Positions 1 to 7,191 of a DNA stretch of 64,000 nucleotides are shown in pieces. The DNA comes from Mycolicibacillus koreensis (GTDB taxonomy: Bacteria > Actinomycetota > Actinomycetes > Mycobacteriales > Mycobacteriaceae). The first letter of the stretch is position 1, and each line of letters opens with the position of its first letter. The notes beneath the pieces are model-generated. The model was not told where the DNA came from. It saw nothing but the letters and a program-made list of their open reading frames with translations, and did no database searches. The stretch is from contig NZ_NCXO01000015.1 in assembly GCF_002104795.1 (NCBI RefSeq), forward strand, positions 1-64,000, in the 5' to 3' direction. The position numbers were made by a program, and so were the translations under genes.

Positions 1-301
1 CCGAGTTTGCCCTACAGTGGGCCACGACCCACCAACCGAAAGTCGCATAACGACTGGACCACCAAACGGGTCCCCCTTACAAGGCCCGTAGCCACAGGGC
101 CGACAGGTGCGCCGCCTGCCCGCGGAACACAGCGTCTGGGGTCTCTCTTGGCCTCCCTTGAACCTGCGGAGCTCAGTCGGTACCGAAGTGCCGGAGGAGG
201 CTTCCCGGCGTGCCGGAAGCCAGCGACCGACACACTCCAGCGCGCGCTCTCCGCCGGTGTCCTCCGTGTGTCCTCGACTGCGGGAACCCTTAGCACGAGC
301 A
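1..301. other. Leading segment, no gene recognised
   Basis: About 300 bases downstream of the tRNA in its direction of transcription. Short open frames exist on both strands, but none has a recognisable protein, a ribosome binding site in the right place or a mycobacterial look. The segment could hold the end of a feature lying outside the window. I see no tRNA-end duplication that would mark an attachment site. Confidence 0.4.
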
Positions 302-340
302 AACCCCCTCCCCCGGCTTCGTGGCCGGTGAGAGGGGGTC
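302..340 (-). terminator. Hairpin terminator after tRNA-Ala
   Basis: A G/C-rich arm at 302-309 pairs with 332-340 and an inner arm (CCGGC with GCCGG) closes the loop. On the minus strand the stem is followed by a short T run. It lies 10 bases past the 3' end of the tRNA, as expected for an intrinsic terminator of that transcript. Confidence 0.6.
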
Positions 341-349
341 TGCGCCCTG

Positions 350-422
350 TGGAGCTAAGGGGAATCGAACCCCTGACCTACTCGATGCGAACGAGTCGCG
401 CTACCAACTGCGCCATAGCCCC
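350..422 (-). tRNA. tRNA-Ala (anticodon CGC)
   Basis: Read on the minus strand the 73 bases fold as a full cloverleaf. The acceptor stem GGGGCTA pairs with TAGCTCC, the D loop is AGTTGGTA, the anticodon stem ACTCG/CGAGT encloses TTCGCAT, and the T arm is AGGGG/CCCCT around TTCGATT. The anticodon CGC reads the alanine codon GCG, common in this GC-rich genome. The discriminator base is A and the CCA end is not encoded. Confidence 0.97.
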
Positions 423-474
423 GTGACCGGTAGCAGATTACCAGCCGCCACCGGCGGACCCGAAAACCGCTGGG

Positions 475-1614
475 CTACTGTCCCGCGGCGCGCGGCAGAT
501 CCGCGGCCCAGTCGTGCTCGCGTGCGAACTCGGTGTACTCCAGGTGTTCGAAGATCGGGTCCTCATCATCGATCTCGAGCACCGCCGCACCGGGCTGGCG
601 CAGCCGCGACGGCACGATGTCGTATTCGCGGTCGGCGGTGTTCTCCACACCGAGGCGGGCACGTGCCATCCGCTGGGCGCGCCGACGCCGCAACTGCTCC
701 TCGATGCGGGTCTGCCGGCGCAGATACGTCAGGTAGAGCACGGTGACCGCGCCGGTGACCACGCACAGCCACCACGCCCCGGGAGCGACGGTCAGCGCCG
801 CCACCGCCGAGACCAGCAGCAGCGCCGCCATCACGCCGATCATGCGCTTGCGGAACCGGTACTTGCGGGCACTGACCGCCGCGGCGGTCCGGGCGTCGCG
901 CTGGTAGCGGCGGGCTGCCGCCCGCTCGGACGGCGTGGTGGGCTCGCGCCGAGCCGCCCCGGCGGCCCCGCCGACATCACCACTCCCGTCGCCGTAGCCG
1001 TCCTCGCCGTAGGCCTCGTAGGCATCCTCGTCGTCGATGCCGTCCTCGTCGACGTCCTCGGTCTCGAACACATCGTCGGCGCGCGCGGCCGGTGCCTCGG
1101 TGGGCTCCGCATCGGGTTCGGGGCTCTCGACGGTCTCGGTGACCGGGCCCGGCCCGGCGTTGACCGCCTCGGCGGCCTCGCGCACCTGCCCGTGGGGCTG
1201 GGCGGCCAATTGTTCGGTGTCGGCCTCGGCGCTGCTCTCGATGCTGCTCTCGGCCCTGTTCTCGGCGGGGTCCTCGACGACGTCGACGTCGAGGTAGTCC
1301 GGTTCGGCGGCAACCGGGGCGGCGACCGTCATCGCGGTGCCCGCGGTGGCCGCGTCGAGATCGGCGTCGATCGGCTCCTCGTCGTCGAGGGCTTCCTCGG
1401 CCGGCTGCCAGTGGGGGTCGCTGCGGTGCCCGCTGGCCGGGCCGCCGCGCTTGAGCAGACGGGCACTCGCACCGCTGGTGAGCACCCGGGTCGCCAACGC
1501 CACGTCGCTGGTACGCCGGACCGCGTCGCGCTTGCTGATCAGCATCGGCACCAGCACGAACAGCCAGAGCACGACGAGGGAGATCCACAGCAACGACTGG
1601 GGGATGCTTGGCAT
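475..1614 (-). CDS. glpR: GlpR-like membrane protein (Rv0996-type), receptor of the MoeA-like protein Glp
   Basis: 379 aa. One membrane segment lies at the extreme N-terminus (about 8-27). A long acidic Glu/Asp/Ala-rich region fills about 70-230. A basic stretch precedes two close hydrophobic segments (about 258-280 and 282-298), and a charged C-terminal tail ends the protein. It lies last in a minus-strand run with galU, moeA1 and rimJ, the arrangement of Rv0993-Rv0996 as I recall it. In corynebacteria the equivalent membrane protein binds the gephyrin/MoeA homologue Glp and links it to Wag31 and the divisome; the role here is inferred from that and from gene order. A 144-bp gap before it suggests its own promoter as well. 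The name is a homology proposal. Confidence 0.72.
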   Translation of the reverse strand: MPSIPQSLLWISLVVLWLFVLVPMLISKRDAVRRTSDVALATRVLTSGASARLLKRGGPASGHRSDPHWQPAEEALDDEEPIDADLDAATAGTAMTVAAPVAAEPDYLDVDVVEDPAENRAESSIESSAEADTEQLAAQPHGQVREAAEAVNAGPGPVTETVESPEPDAEPTEAPAARADDVFETEDVDEDGIDDEDAYEAYGEDGYGDGSGDVGGAAGAARREPTTPSERAAARRYQRDARTAAAVSARKYRFRKRMIGVMAALLLVSAVAALTVAPGAWWLCVVTGAVTVLYLTYLRRQTRIEEQLRRRRAQRMARARLGVENTADREYDIVPSRLRQPGAAVLEIDDEDPIFEHLEYTEFAREHDWAADLPRAAGQ

Positions 1615-1758
1615 GGTGACCTGCTCCTTTCCCCGCCTAGGCTATGCCGGTCGGTGACAGCGTCCGGACAGGCGCGCCGAGACAAATTACACTTCTGTCA
1701 TTAAACAGTTAAGCATCATCTATCACAGGTTTCACTTCTGTAACAGGGCGTGTTGGGG
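1615..1758 (-). promoter_or_regulatory. AT-rich promoter region of the glpR-like gene
   Basis: A strikingly AT-rich patch (about 1680-1745) in otherwise GC-rich sequence separates rimJ from glpR. The 9-mer CACTTCTGT occurs twice (about 1689 and 1731 onward) with TCACAG- and TAACAG-like elements between. On the minus strand TGTAATTTG could contain a -10 box for the gene starting at 1614. Bases just before 1614 read AAAGGAGCAG, a good ribosome binding site. The repeats suggest a response-regulator site, but I cannot assign one. Confidence 0.45.
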
Positions 1759-2412
1759 TCAGGCCCACTGGGCGCGGCCGGCGGCGACCAGCGTGGCCGT
1801 CACCGACCCGGCCACCTCTTCGACGGTCATCCCCAACAGCAGGTGATCGCGCCAGGCCCCGTCGACGTCGAGGTAGCGCCGCAGCACCCCCTCCTCGCGG
1901 AAGCCGACCTTGGCCAGGACCGCGCGGCTGGCGGTGTTCTCCGGGCGCACCGTGGCCTCCACCCGGTGCAGACCGACCGGGCCGAAGCAGTGGTCCAACC
2001 CGAGCGCCAACGCCGCGGTGGCCACCCCGGCGCCGGTGACCGCCGTGGACACCCAGTAGCCGATCCACGCCGAGCGCAGCGCCCCGCGGGTGACGTTGCC
2101 GATGGTCAACTGGCCGCAGAAGCGCCCGTCGACCTCGATGACGTAGGGCAGCATCCGGCCGGCGCGCGCCTCGGCGCGCAGCCCCGAACACAGCGGCGGC
2201 CACGCCGCGACCGCGTGGCGGGTCGCCCACTCCGGCCCGGCACTGGGTTCCCAGGGTTCGAGGTGATCGCGTTCGGCCAGCCGGATGCGGCTCCACACCA
2301 CCCCGTCACGCATCCGCACCGGCCGCAGCCGCACCACCCCGGCGGTCACCCGCAGCGGCCCCACCGGGTCGGGCCAGCCCGGATGCAGCGCCCCGGAACG
2401 AAGGAAATTCAC
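1759..2412 (-). CDS. rimJ: GNAT N-acetyltransferase, RimJ/RimL type
   Basis: 217 aa, one GNAT domain covering most of the protein. The family N-terminal pattern (GVVRLRPVRMRDG), an acceptor-site Trp-rich region and the acetyl-CoA loop region with ENTASRAVLAKVGF near the C-terminal third are visible. This group acetylates protein N-termini such as ribosomal S5, or other amines; the actual substrate is unknown. It starts with GTG inside the moeA1 stop (GTGA, 4-bp overlap), so the two are translationally coupled. Equivalent to Rv0995 by gene order. Its place between moeA1/glp and glpR raises the possibility that it modifies a cell-division partner, which is only a guess. Confidence 0.85.
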   Translation of the reverse strand: MNFLRSGALHPGWPDPVGPLRVTAGVVRLRPVRMRDGVVWSRIRLAERDHLEPWEPSAGPEWATRHAVAAWPPLCSGLRAEARAGRMLPYVIEVDGRFCGQLTIGNVTRGALRSAWIGYWVSTAVTGAGVATAALALGLDHCFGPVGLHRVEATVRPENTASRAVLAKVGFREEGVLRRYLDVDGAWRDHLLLGMTVEEVAGSVTATLVAAGRAQWA

Positions 2413-3677
2413 CCGCGCTGTGCCAGGAACGCCACGTCGACGGACTCGCCGGTGCGGATCTGGTCCACCTCGTCGGGCACCACCACCAGGCAGTTCGCCT
2501 CGGCGAGGGTAGCCAGCAGGTGCGAGGACTCCCCGGGCGTGCCGCCGAGGGCTTGCACCAGGTATTCGTCGGTGTCCTTGTCCCGCATCAGCTGGCCGCG
2601 CAGATAGCCGGTGCGTCCGGCCACCGAGGTGATCGGGGACAGGGCGCGGGCCCGCACCATCCGCCGCATCGGCTGCCGTTTGCCCAGCGACAGCCGGATC
2701 AGCGGCCGGATCATCACCTCGAAGACCACCAGCGCGCTGACCGGGTTGGCGGGCAGCAGAAACGTCGGCACCCGTTCGTCGCCGAGTTGACCGAAGCCCT
2801 GCACCGACCCGGGGTGCATGGCGATGCGGCTGACCTCCATCTCCCCGAGTTCGCCCAGCACGGCGCGCACCGATTCGGCGGCCGCCCCACCGACCGCCCC
2901 GGCGATCACCACGATCTCCGAGCGGGCCAACTGGCCCTCGATGACCTCGCGCAGCTTCTGCGGATCGGAGTCGACGATGCCGACCCGGGTCACCTCGGCG
3001 CCGGCGTCCCGCCCGGCGGCGGCCAGCGCGTAGGAGTTGACGTCGTAGACCTGCCCGTTGCCGGGGGTGCGGGCGACGTCGACGAGCTCGCCGCCCACCG
3101 ACATCACCGACAGCCGCGGGCGCGGATGCACCAGCACCCGCTCACGGCCCACCGCGGCGAGCAGCCCCACCTGGGCGGCACCGATGATGGTTCCCGCACG
3201 CACCGCCACGTCCCCGGGCTGGACGTCGTCGCCGGTGCGCCGCACATAGGCGCCCGAGCGCACCCCGCGCAGCACCTGCACGCGGGTGTCGCCGCCGTCG
3301 GTCCAGCGCAGCGGCAGCACCGCATCGGCCAGGGTCGGCATCGGCGCCCCGGTCTGCACGCGGGCGGCCTGACGCGGCTGCAACCGGCTGGGGGTGCGGG
3401 CACCGGCCTCGATGAACCCCATCACCGGCAGGCTCACCGGCCCGCCGGCGGAATCCGCCTCCTCGGGGTCACCGCCGATGCTGCCCACCCCGAGCACGTC
3501 GACGCTGCGCACCGCGTACCCGTCGATCGCGGCCTGGTCGAAGCCGGGCATCGGCGCCTCGGTCACCACCTCCTCGGCACACATCAGCCCCTGTGCCTCC
3601 GCGATGGCCACGTGGATCGGCCGGGGGGCCACCGCTGCGGCAGCTACCCGTGACTGCTGCTCCTCCACCGAACGCAC
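2409..3677 (-). CDS. moeA1: MoeA-family molybdopterin molybdotransferase / gephyrin-like Glp (MoeA1)
   Basis: 422 aa with the MoeA domain series: an N-terminal domain with PGFDQAAIDGYAVRS, the MPT-binding fold with VGGELVD and NGQVYDVNSY, an AGAVGGAAAE loop, HPGSVQGFGQ, PANPVSA, and a C-terminal domain. The family inserts Mo into molybdopterin. The corynebacterial counterpart in the same operon position (Glp) has become a division protein bound to GlpR, so this copy may do that instead. Start: I use the GTG at 3677 (protein begins MRSVEEQQ) because GGGAGAAAGG sits 7 bases upstream; an upstream in-frame TTG at 3695 lacks such a site. The gap to galU is 30 bp. Corresponds to Rv0994. Confidence 0.9.
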   Translation of the reverse strand: MRSVEEQQSRVAAAAVAPRPIHVAIAEAQGLMCAEEVVTEAPMPGFDQAAIDGYAVRSVDVLGVGSIGGDPEEADSAGGPVSLPVMGFIEAGARTPSRLQPRQAARVQTGAPMPTLADAVLPLRWTDGGDTRVQVLRGVRSGAYVRRTGDDVQPGDVAVRAGTIIGAAQVGLLAAVGRERVLVHPRPRLSVMSVGGELVDVARTPGNGQVYDVNSYALAAAGRDAGAEVTRVGIVDSDPQKLREVIEGQLARSEIVVIAGAVGGAAAESVRAVLGELGEMEVSRIAMHPGSVQGFGQLGDERVPTFLLPANPVSALVVFEVMIRPLIRLSLGKRQPMRRMVRARALSPITSVAGRTGYLRGQLMRDKDTDEYLVQALGGTPGESSHLLATLAEANCLVVVPDEVDQIRTGESVDVAFLAQRG

Positions 3678-3707
3678 AATGCGCCTTTCTCCCAATCGGA
3701 CCGAGCC

Positions 3708-4646
3708 CTACCGCTCGGCCAGCCCCAGTCGGGTCACCAACCAAGCCCGCAGATCCGGACCGTAGTCGTCGCGGGCCAACGCAAAGTCAACCGCAGCCTT
3801 AAGGTAGCCGCCGGGATTTCCCAGGTCGTGTCGAGAGCCGCGGTGCACCACGACGTGCACCGGATGCCCCTCGGCGATCAGCAGCGCGATCGCATCGGTG
3901 AGCTGCACCTCCCCGCCGGCACCGCGGCTGGTGCGCCGCAGGGCGTCGAAGATCGCCCGGTCCAGCACGTAGCGCCCGGCCGCGGCCAGCAGCGACGGGG
4001 CGTCGGCGGCGGCCGGTTTCTCGACCATGCCGTTGACCCGCAGGACATCGGGATCCTCGCCGTCGGCCAGCGCCGCGACGTCGAACACGCCGTAGGCGCT
4101 GACCTCCTCGCGGTCCACCTCGATCGCGCAGAGCACCGAGCCGCCGTAGCGGGCGCGCACCGCCGACATGGTCTCCAGCACCCCGGTCGGCAGCACCAGG
4201 TCGTCGGGGAGCAGCACCGCCACCGCGTCCTCGTCGGGCGCCAGGGTCGCCTCCACGCAGCCGATCGCGTGGCCCAGCCCCAGCGGCTCGGCCTGCACCA
4301 CCGACTCCACCTTGATCAGCCCCGGGGCACGGCGCACCTTGGCGAGCATCGCCTTCTTGCCGCGCGCCTCCAGGGTGCCCTCGAGCACCAGGTCCTCGAC
4401 GAAGTGCGCCACGACGCCGTCTTTGCCCTCGGAGGTGACGATCACCAGTCGCTCGGCGCCGGCTTCGGCGGCCTCGGCGGCCACCAGTTCGATGCCGGGC
4501 GTGTCGACGACGGGCAGCAGCTCCTTGGGCACGGTCTTGGTGGCGGGCAGGAACCGGGTGCCCAGGCCGGCCGCGGGCACGATGGCGGTACGCGGGACCG
4601 GTCCGCGGGTGGACGGTCGCGGCTGCGGAGGCGGGTCGGACGACAT
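3708..4646 (-). CDS. galU: UTP-glucose-1-phosphate uridylyltransferase
   Basis: 312 aa, normal length for GalU. The nucleotide-binding signature GLGTRFLPATK lies at 27-37, followed by KELLPVVD. It makes UDP-glucose in the cytosol for cell-wall and glycolipid synthesis and for trehalose and methylglucose polysaccharides. It is first in the minus-strand run galU-moeA1-rimJ-glpR. The ATG at 4646 is preceded on the minus strand by TATCGT and seven bases, and there is no Shine-Dalgarno sequence, so the transcript is probably leaderless. Equivalent to Rv0993. Confidence 0.95.
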   Translation of the reverse strand: MSSDPPPQPRPSTRGPVPRTAIVPAAGLGTRFLPATKTVPKELLPVVDTPGIELVAAEAAEAGAERLVIVTSEGKDGVVAHFVEDLVLEGTLEARGKKAMLAKVRRAPGLIKVESVVQAEPLGLGHAIGCVEATLAPDEDAVAVLLPDDLVLPTGVLETMSAVRARYGGSVLCAIEVDREEVSAYGVFDVAALADGEDPDVLRVNGMVEKPAAADAPSLLAAAGRYVLDRAIFDALRRTSRGAGGEVQLTDAIALLIAEGHPVHVVVHRGSRHDLGNPGGYLKAAVDFALARDDYGPDLRAWLVTRLGLAER

Positions 4647-4653
4647 TGTTCAC

Positions 4654-4659
4654 ACGATA
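4654..4659 (-). promoter_or_regulatory. -10 box of leaderless galU
   Basis: TATCGT on the minus strand, 7 nt before the ATG at 4646. This matches the TANNNT -10 pattern that starts transcription at the first base of the start codon. Confidence 0.55.
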
Positions 4660-4707
4660 ACGGCAGCACCGCGATGCCCCCGGCGCGGCGGTGGGAAACT
4701 AAAGGTC

Positions 4708-5313
4708 ATGGCCGATTCGCCGAAGGTCGCGCTGCGCCGACGACTGCTCGCCGCCCGCAGCGCGGTACCCGCCGACCGCCGCGCCGCCGAGGCCGACGCC
4801 CTGCAGGCCCATCTGGCGGCACTGCCGATCGCGGGCACCACGGTCTGCGCCTACGTTCCGGTGGGCACCGAGCCGGGCACCCCGGACATGCTCACCGCGC
4901 TACGGCGCCGCGGGTTGCGGGTGCTGCTGCCCGCGGTGGCCGACGGACCGCCGGCACCGCTGCACTGGGGTGAATACCACCCCGACACGCTGGTCACCGG
5001 ACGCTTCGGGCTGGCGGAGCCGCCGCCGCCGTGGCTTGCCGCCGAGGCCGTCGGGGATGCCGCGGTGGTGCTGGTGCCGGCGCTGGCCGTCGCCACCACC
5101 GGTGCCCGGCTCGGTCGCGGCGGCGGCTTCTACGACCGGTCGCTGCCGCTGGCCGACGCCGGCGCGGCCCTGGTGGCCGTGGTGCGCGACGACGAGGTGC
5201 TGGCGGCACTGCCCGCCGATCCCCACGACGTGGCGATGACCCATGCGCTGACCCCGGGGCGGGGTCTGGTGCGTCTCACCCGGGAGGCATCGGGAATCAC
5301 CCCGTCCGATTAG
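4708..5313 (+). CDS. 5-formyltetrahydrofolate cyclo-ligase
   Basis: 201 aa. Converts 5-formyl-THF to 5,10-methenyl-THF with ATP. The substrate/ATP loop GRGGGFYDR is at 136-144 and the N-terminal helix KVALRRRLLAAR is typical of the family. The open frame runs far upstream, but the family begins at the ATG at 4708 (MADSPKVALRRR). It is divergent from galU with a 61-bp gap, and followed by ruc. Equivalent to Rv0992c. Confidence is high for the family; the precise start is good but not proven. Confidence 0.92.
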   Translation: MADSPKVALRRRLLAARSAVPADRRAAEADALQAHLAALPIAGTTVCAYVPVGTEPGTPDMLTALRRRGLRVLLPAVADGPPAPLHWGEYHPDTLVTGRFGLAEPPPPWLAAEAVGDAAVVLVPALAVATTGARLGRGGGFYDRSLPLADAGAALVAVVRDDEVLAALPADPHDVAMTHALTPGRGLVRLTREASGITPSD

Positions 5314-5318
5314 CGGTT

Positions 5319-5345
5319 TTAGCACTTAAAACGATAGAGTGCCAA
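5319..5345 (+). promoter_or_regulatory. CIRCE element (HrcA operator) upstream of ruc
   Basis: TTAGCACTT, nine bases, then GAGTGCCAA. The CIRCE consensus is TTAGCACTC-N9-GAGTGCTAA: one mismatch in each arm, with the exact 9-bp spacing. It begins 6 bases after the cyclo-ligase stop and lies 31 bases before the ruc start. HrcA repression of the groE genes and Rv0991c in M. tuberculosis, as I recall, agrees with this site. Confidence 0.85.
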
Positions 5346-5376
5346 TGCGCACTCGCATCACATCACGGAGGTTCTC

Positions 5377-5730
5377 GTGCCGACCTACAGCTACCAGTGC
5401 ACCGACTGCGGCGACCGGTTCGACGTGGTGCAGGCGTTCACCGACGACACATTGACCACCTGCACCAAATGCTCGGGCCGGTTGCGCAAGCTGTTCGGGT
5501 CGGTCGGGGTGGTTTTCAAAGGCAGCGGTTTCTACCGCACCGACAGCCGGGCCGGAGCGAAGTCCAGTGCACTGGCCGCTTCGGGCAACGGCGAGAAATC
5601 CGGCGGCAACGGTGAGTCCTCCAACGGCTCGAGCGCCAAATCCGACTCCTCCGCCGGCTCGAACACCACCGCGTCCTCGGGATCCTCGGGATCCTCGTCC
5701 TCGGCATCATCGTCGGCGTCGGCCGGCTGA
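5377..5730 (+). CDS. ruc: FmdB-type zinc-ribbon protein, Ruc-like redox-regulated chaperone
   Basis: 117 aa. A four-cysteine zinc ribbon occupies the first 35 residues (C8, C11, C29, C32) with the family start MPTYSYQCTDCG. After about residue 60 the protein is a low-complexity Ser/Ala/Asn tail with no expected fold. The M. tuberculosis counterpart Rv0991c has been described as Ruc, a heat-induced disordered chaperone switched on by oxidation of the zinc cysteines and working with DnaK. The GTG start is preceded by GGAGG 5 bases upstream. The CIRCE element just upstream supports heat control through HrcA. Confidence 0.88.
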   Translation: MPTYSYQCTDCGDRFDVVQAFTDDTLTTCTKCSGRLRKLFGSVGVVFKGSGFYRTDSRAGAKSSALAASGNGEKSGGNGESSNGSSAKSDSSAGSNTTASSGSSGSSSSASSSASAG

Positions 5731-5822
5731 CCGTCCCGACGGCCGGACCGTCCGGCGAGGCTATCCACAACCACCCACCGTGGTGAGCACGCCGACGGGC
5801 CCGGCGGGTCTAGCGTGCCGAC

Positions 5823-6470
5823 ATGGCCGAATCGCTCAACCCCACCGTGTGGAGCCGGTTGGCGGTCATGGTGCGACCGGACTGGTCGCGCACGATGCGG
5901 GCCCGACGGATCACCGCCGCGGCGTTGGTGATGCTCGCCGGCGGCGCCGCACTGCGTCCCGAACCCGGCGAACCCCGCATCACGGTGGTGGTCGCAGGCC
6001 ACGACCTACGCCCCGGCGTCACGTTGAGCCCTGACGACGTCAACATCGAAAACTGGCCGAGCACAAGGGTTCCCGACGGCGCACAGACCGATCCGGACGT
6101 GGTCTTTGGCGCGATGCTCGCCGGACCGGCCCGCCGCGGGGAGATCCTCACAGATGTGCGGCTGGTGGGTTCGCGCCTGGCGGTGGCGACCGCGGGTCCG
6201 CAGGCGCGCATGGTGGCCATCCACCCGGCCGACCCCGCGGTCCTCACCCTGGTGCGCCCCGGCGACGTCATCGACATCCTGGCCGCCACCGATTCGCAGA
6301 CCACGCCGACCCTGCTCGCCGGTGACGCAGTGGTGGTCTCGGTGTCGACCGCACCGAGCGGCCGGGAGCGCGACGACGACCGGGTGATGCTGGTGGCGTT
6401 GCCGGCCCCCGCCGCGACGACGGTGGCCGCCGCCGCGCTGGCCGGCCCCGTCGCGCTCACCGTGCACTGA
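5823..6470 (+). CDS. SAF-domain membrane-anchored protein, CpaB/RcpC-like
   Basis: 215 aa. A short basic N-terminus leads to one membrane segment at about 28-45, then a SAF domain (about 52-115, with VVVAGHDLRPGVTLSPDDV) and a C-terminal beta-rich part resembling Flp-pilus CpaB/RcpC proteins. Those proteins assist pilus assembly at the cell envelope, but no other pilus gene is nearby, so the role is open. ATG 5823 is the natural start. It converges with mscL across a 37-bp gap that holds a hairpin. Confidence 0.78.
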   Translation: MAESLNPTVWSRLAVMVRPDWSRTMRARRITAAALVMLAGGAALRPEPGEPRITVVVAGHDLRPGVTLSPDDVNIENWPSTRVPDGAQTDPDVVFGAMLAGPARRGEILTDVRLVGSRLAVATAGPQARMVAIHPADPAVLTLVRPGDVIDILAATDSQTTPTLLAGDAVVVSVSTAPSGRERDDDRVMLVALPAPAATTVAAAALAGPVALTVH

Positions 6471-6474
6471 CCGC

Positions 6475-6492
6475 GCCCCGACCCGGCGGGGC
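6475..6492. terminator. Hairpin between convergent SAF gene and mscL
   Basis: GCCCC and GGGGC pair around an 8-base loop in the short gap between two convergent genes, a likely bidirectional terminator. No T run follows on either strand, as is common in mycobacteria. Confidence 0.45.
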
Positions 6493-6507
6493 CCAGACCG
6501 CGGCCGG

Positions 6508-6942
6508 CTAAACGGTGGTCTGCAGGCTGCCGCAGTGCTTGCACTTGCGGGCAAGCTCGGGCAGGTCGTCGGAGAGGCATTCCGGGCAGGCCTTGGTGGG
6601 CGGCTCCGGCTCTTCCTCGCCGAAAACGGTGATGCCGCGGCGGGCCTGAACGGCCCGGTAGGGCACCACGATGGCGAAGTACACCACGATCATGAACACG
6701 ATGAAGTAGACGATCCCGGAGATCAACGCCCCGAAGTCCATGAATGTGGCCTCGTTGCCCTCTTCGCCGAGCTGCACACCCAGCCCGAACGCGCTGTCGG
6801 GCTGCGCCGCGGCGACCAACGGGTTGATCACGCTGTCGGTGAATGACTCGACCAGTTTCGAGAACGCCAGCGCGACCACCAAACCGATGGCCACCGTGAT
6901 GACGTCATCGCGCATCAGAAAATTTTTGAAGCCCTTGATCAC
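6508..6942 (-). CDS. mscL: MscL-type mechanosensitive channel with a C-terminal zinc ribbon
   Basis: 144 aa. MscL architecture: the amphipathic start IKGFKNFL, TM1 at about 14-34, a periplasmic loop of about 35 residues, and TM2 at about 70-93 followed by the short basic stretch PYRAVQARRG. The usual C-terminal helical bundle is replaced by an acidic linker and a four-Cys rubredoxin-like ribbon (C119, C122, C134, C137). MscL opens on membrane tension to release solutes. The start is the GTG at 6942, because GAAAGGGA lies 8 bases upstream; a longer frame begins at 6966. It takes the place of Rv0985c in gene order but is a divergent member. Confidence 0.85.
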   Translation of the reverse strand: MIKGFKNFLMRDDVITVAIGLVVALAFSKLVESFTDSVINPLVAAAQPDSAFGLGVQLGEEGNEATFMDFGALISGIVYFIVFMIVVYFAIVVPYRAVQARRGITVFGEEEPEPPTKACPECLSDDLPELARKCKHCGSLQTTV

Positions 6943-6971
6943 GACAGCGGTCCCTTTCGTCCACACGGGTC

Positions 6972-7006
6972 AGACGGGCACCCCCGTCTCGCCGCATTTT
7001 ATGCGG
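6972..7006 (-). promoter_or_regulatory. Two adjacent hairpins in the mscL leader region
   Basis: AGACGGG/CCCGTCT (6972-6989) and CCGCAT-TTT-ATGCGG (6992-7006) lie side by side between the end of the upstream small ORF and mscL. They may end the moaB2 transcript or lie in the mscL leader. Neither is followed by a T run. Confidence 0.4.
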
Positions 7007-7047
7007 ATGGCACTACCGCTGCGGATCTTTCGCAGAACTGACGGTAT

Positions 7048-7185
7048 TCAACGGTGGTGCGGTGGCACGTTATCACGCAGCCACCGCTCGCGATCCTCGG
7101 CTTCCCGCTGGGCGTCGGGATCACGTTCATCGGCGGATTCGGGCGGGAAGTCGCCGCCGAAGACCGGATCCCCGGTGCCGCCCAC
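7048..7185 (-). CDS. Small charged protein, unknown
   Basis: 45 aa, starting with GTG at 7185 and ending with PPHHR. The composition is strongly polar and charged (runs such as ADERDPDAQREAEDRERW), without Cys or a membrane segment, predicted as a soluble helix. It begins 6 bases after the moaB2 stop on the same strand, so it is likely co-transcribed. GGAG occurs upstream, but at a long 12-base distance. The helical sequence ending in WLRDNVPPHH looks like a real protein rather than random GC-rich frame. No function is proposed. Confidence 0.55.
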   Translation of the reverse strand: MGGTGDPVFGGDFPPESADERDPDAQREAEDRERWLRDNVPPHHR

Positions 7186-7191
7186 CGCTAT

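Noticed and set aside
1-422. Prophage attachment at tRNA-Ala
   Set aside because: No repeat of the tRNA end, integrase or phage gene is visible in the window.
3678-3695. TTG start of moeA1 at 3695
   Set aside because: The Shine-Dalgarno lies between this TTG and the GTG at 3677, and the protein then begins like other MoeA1 proteins.
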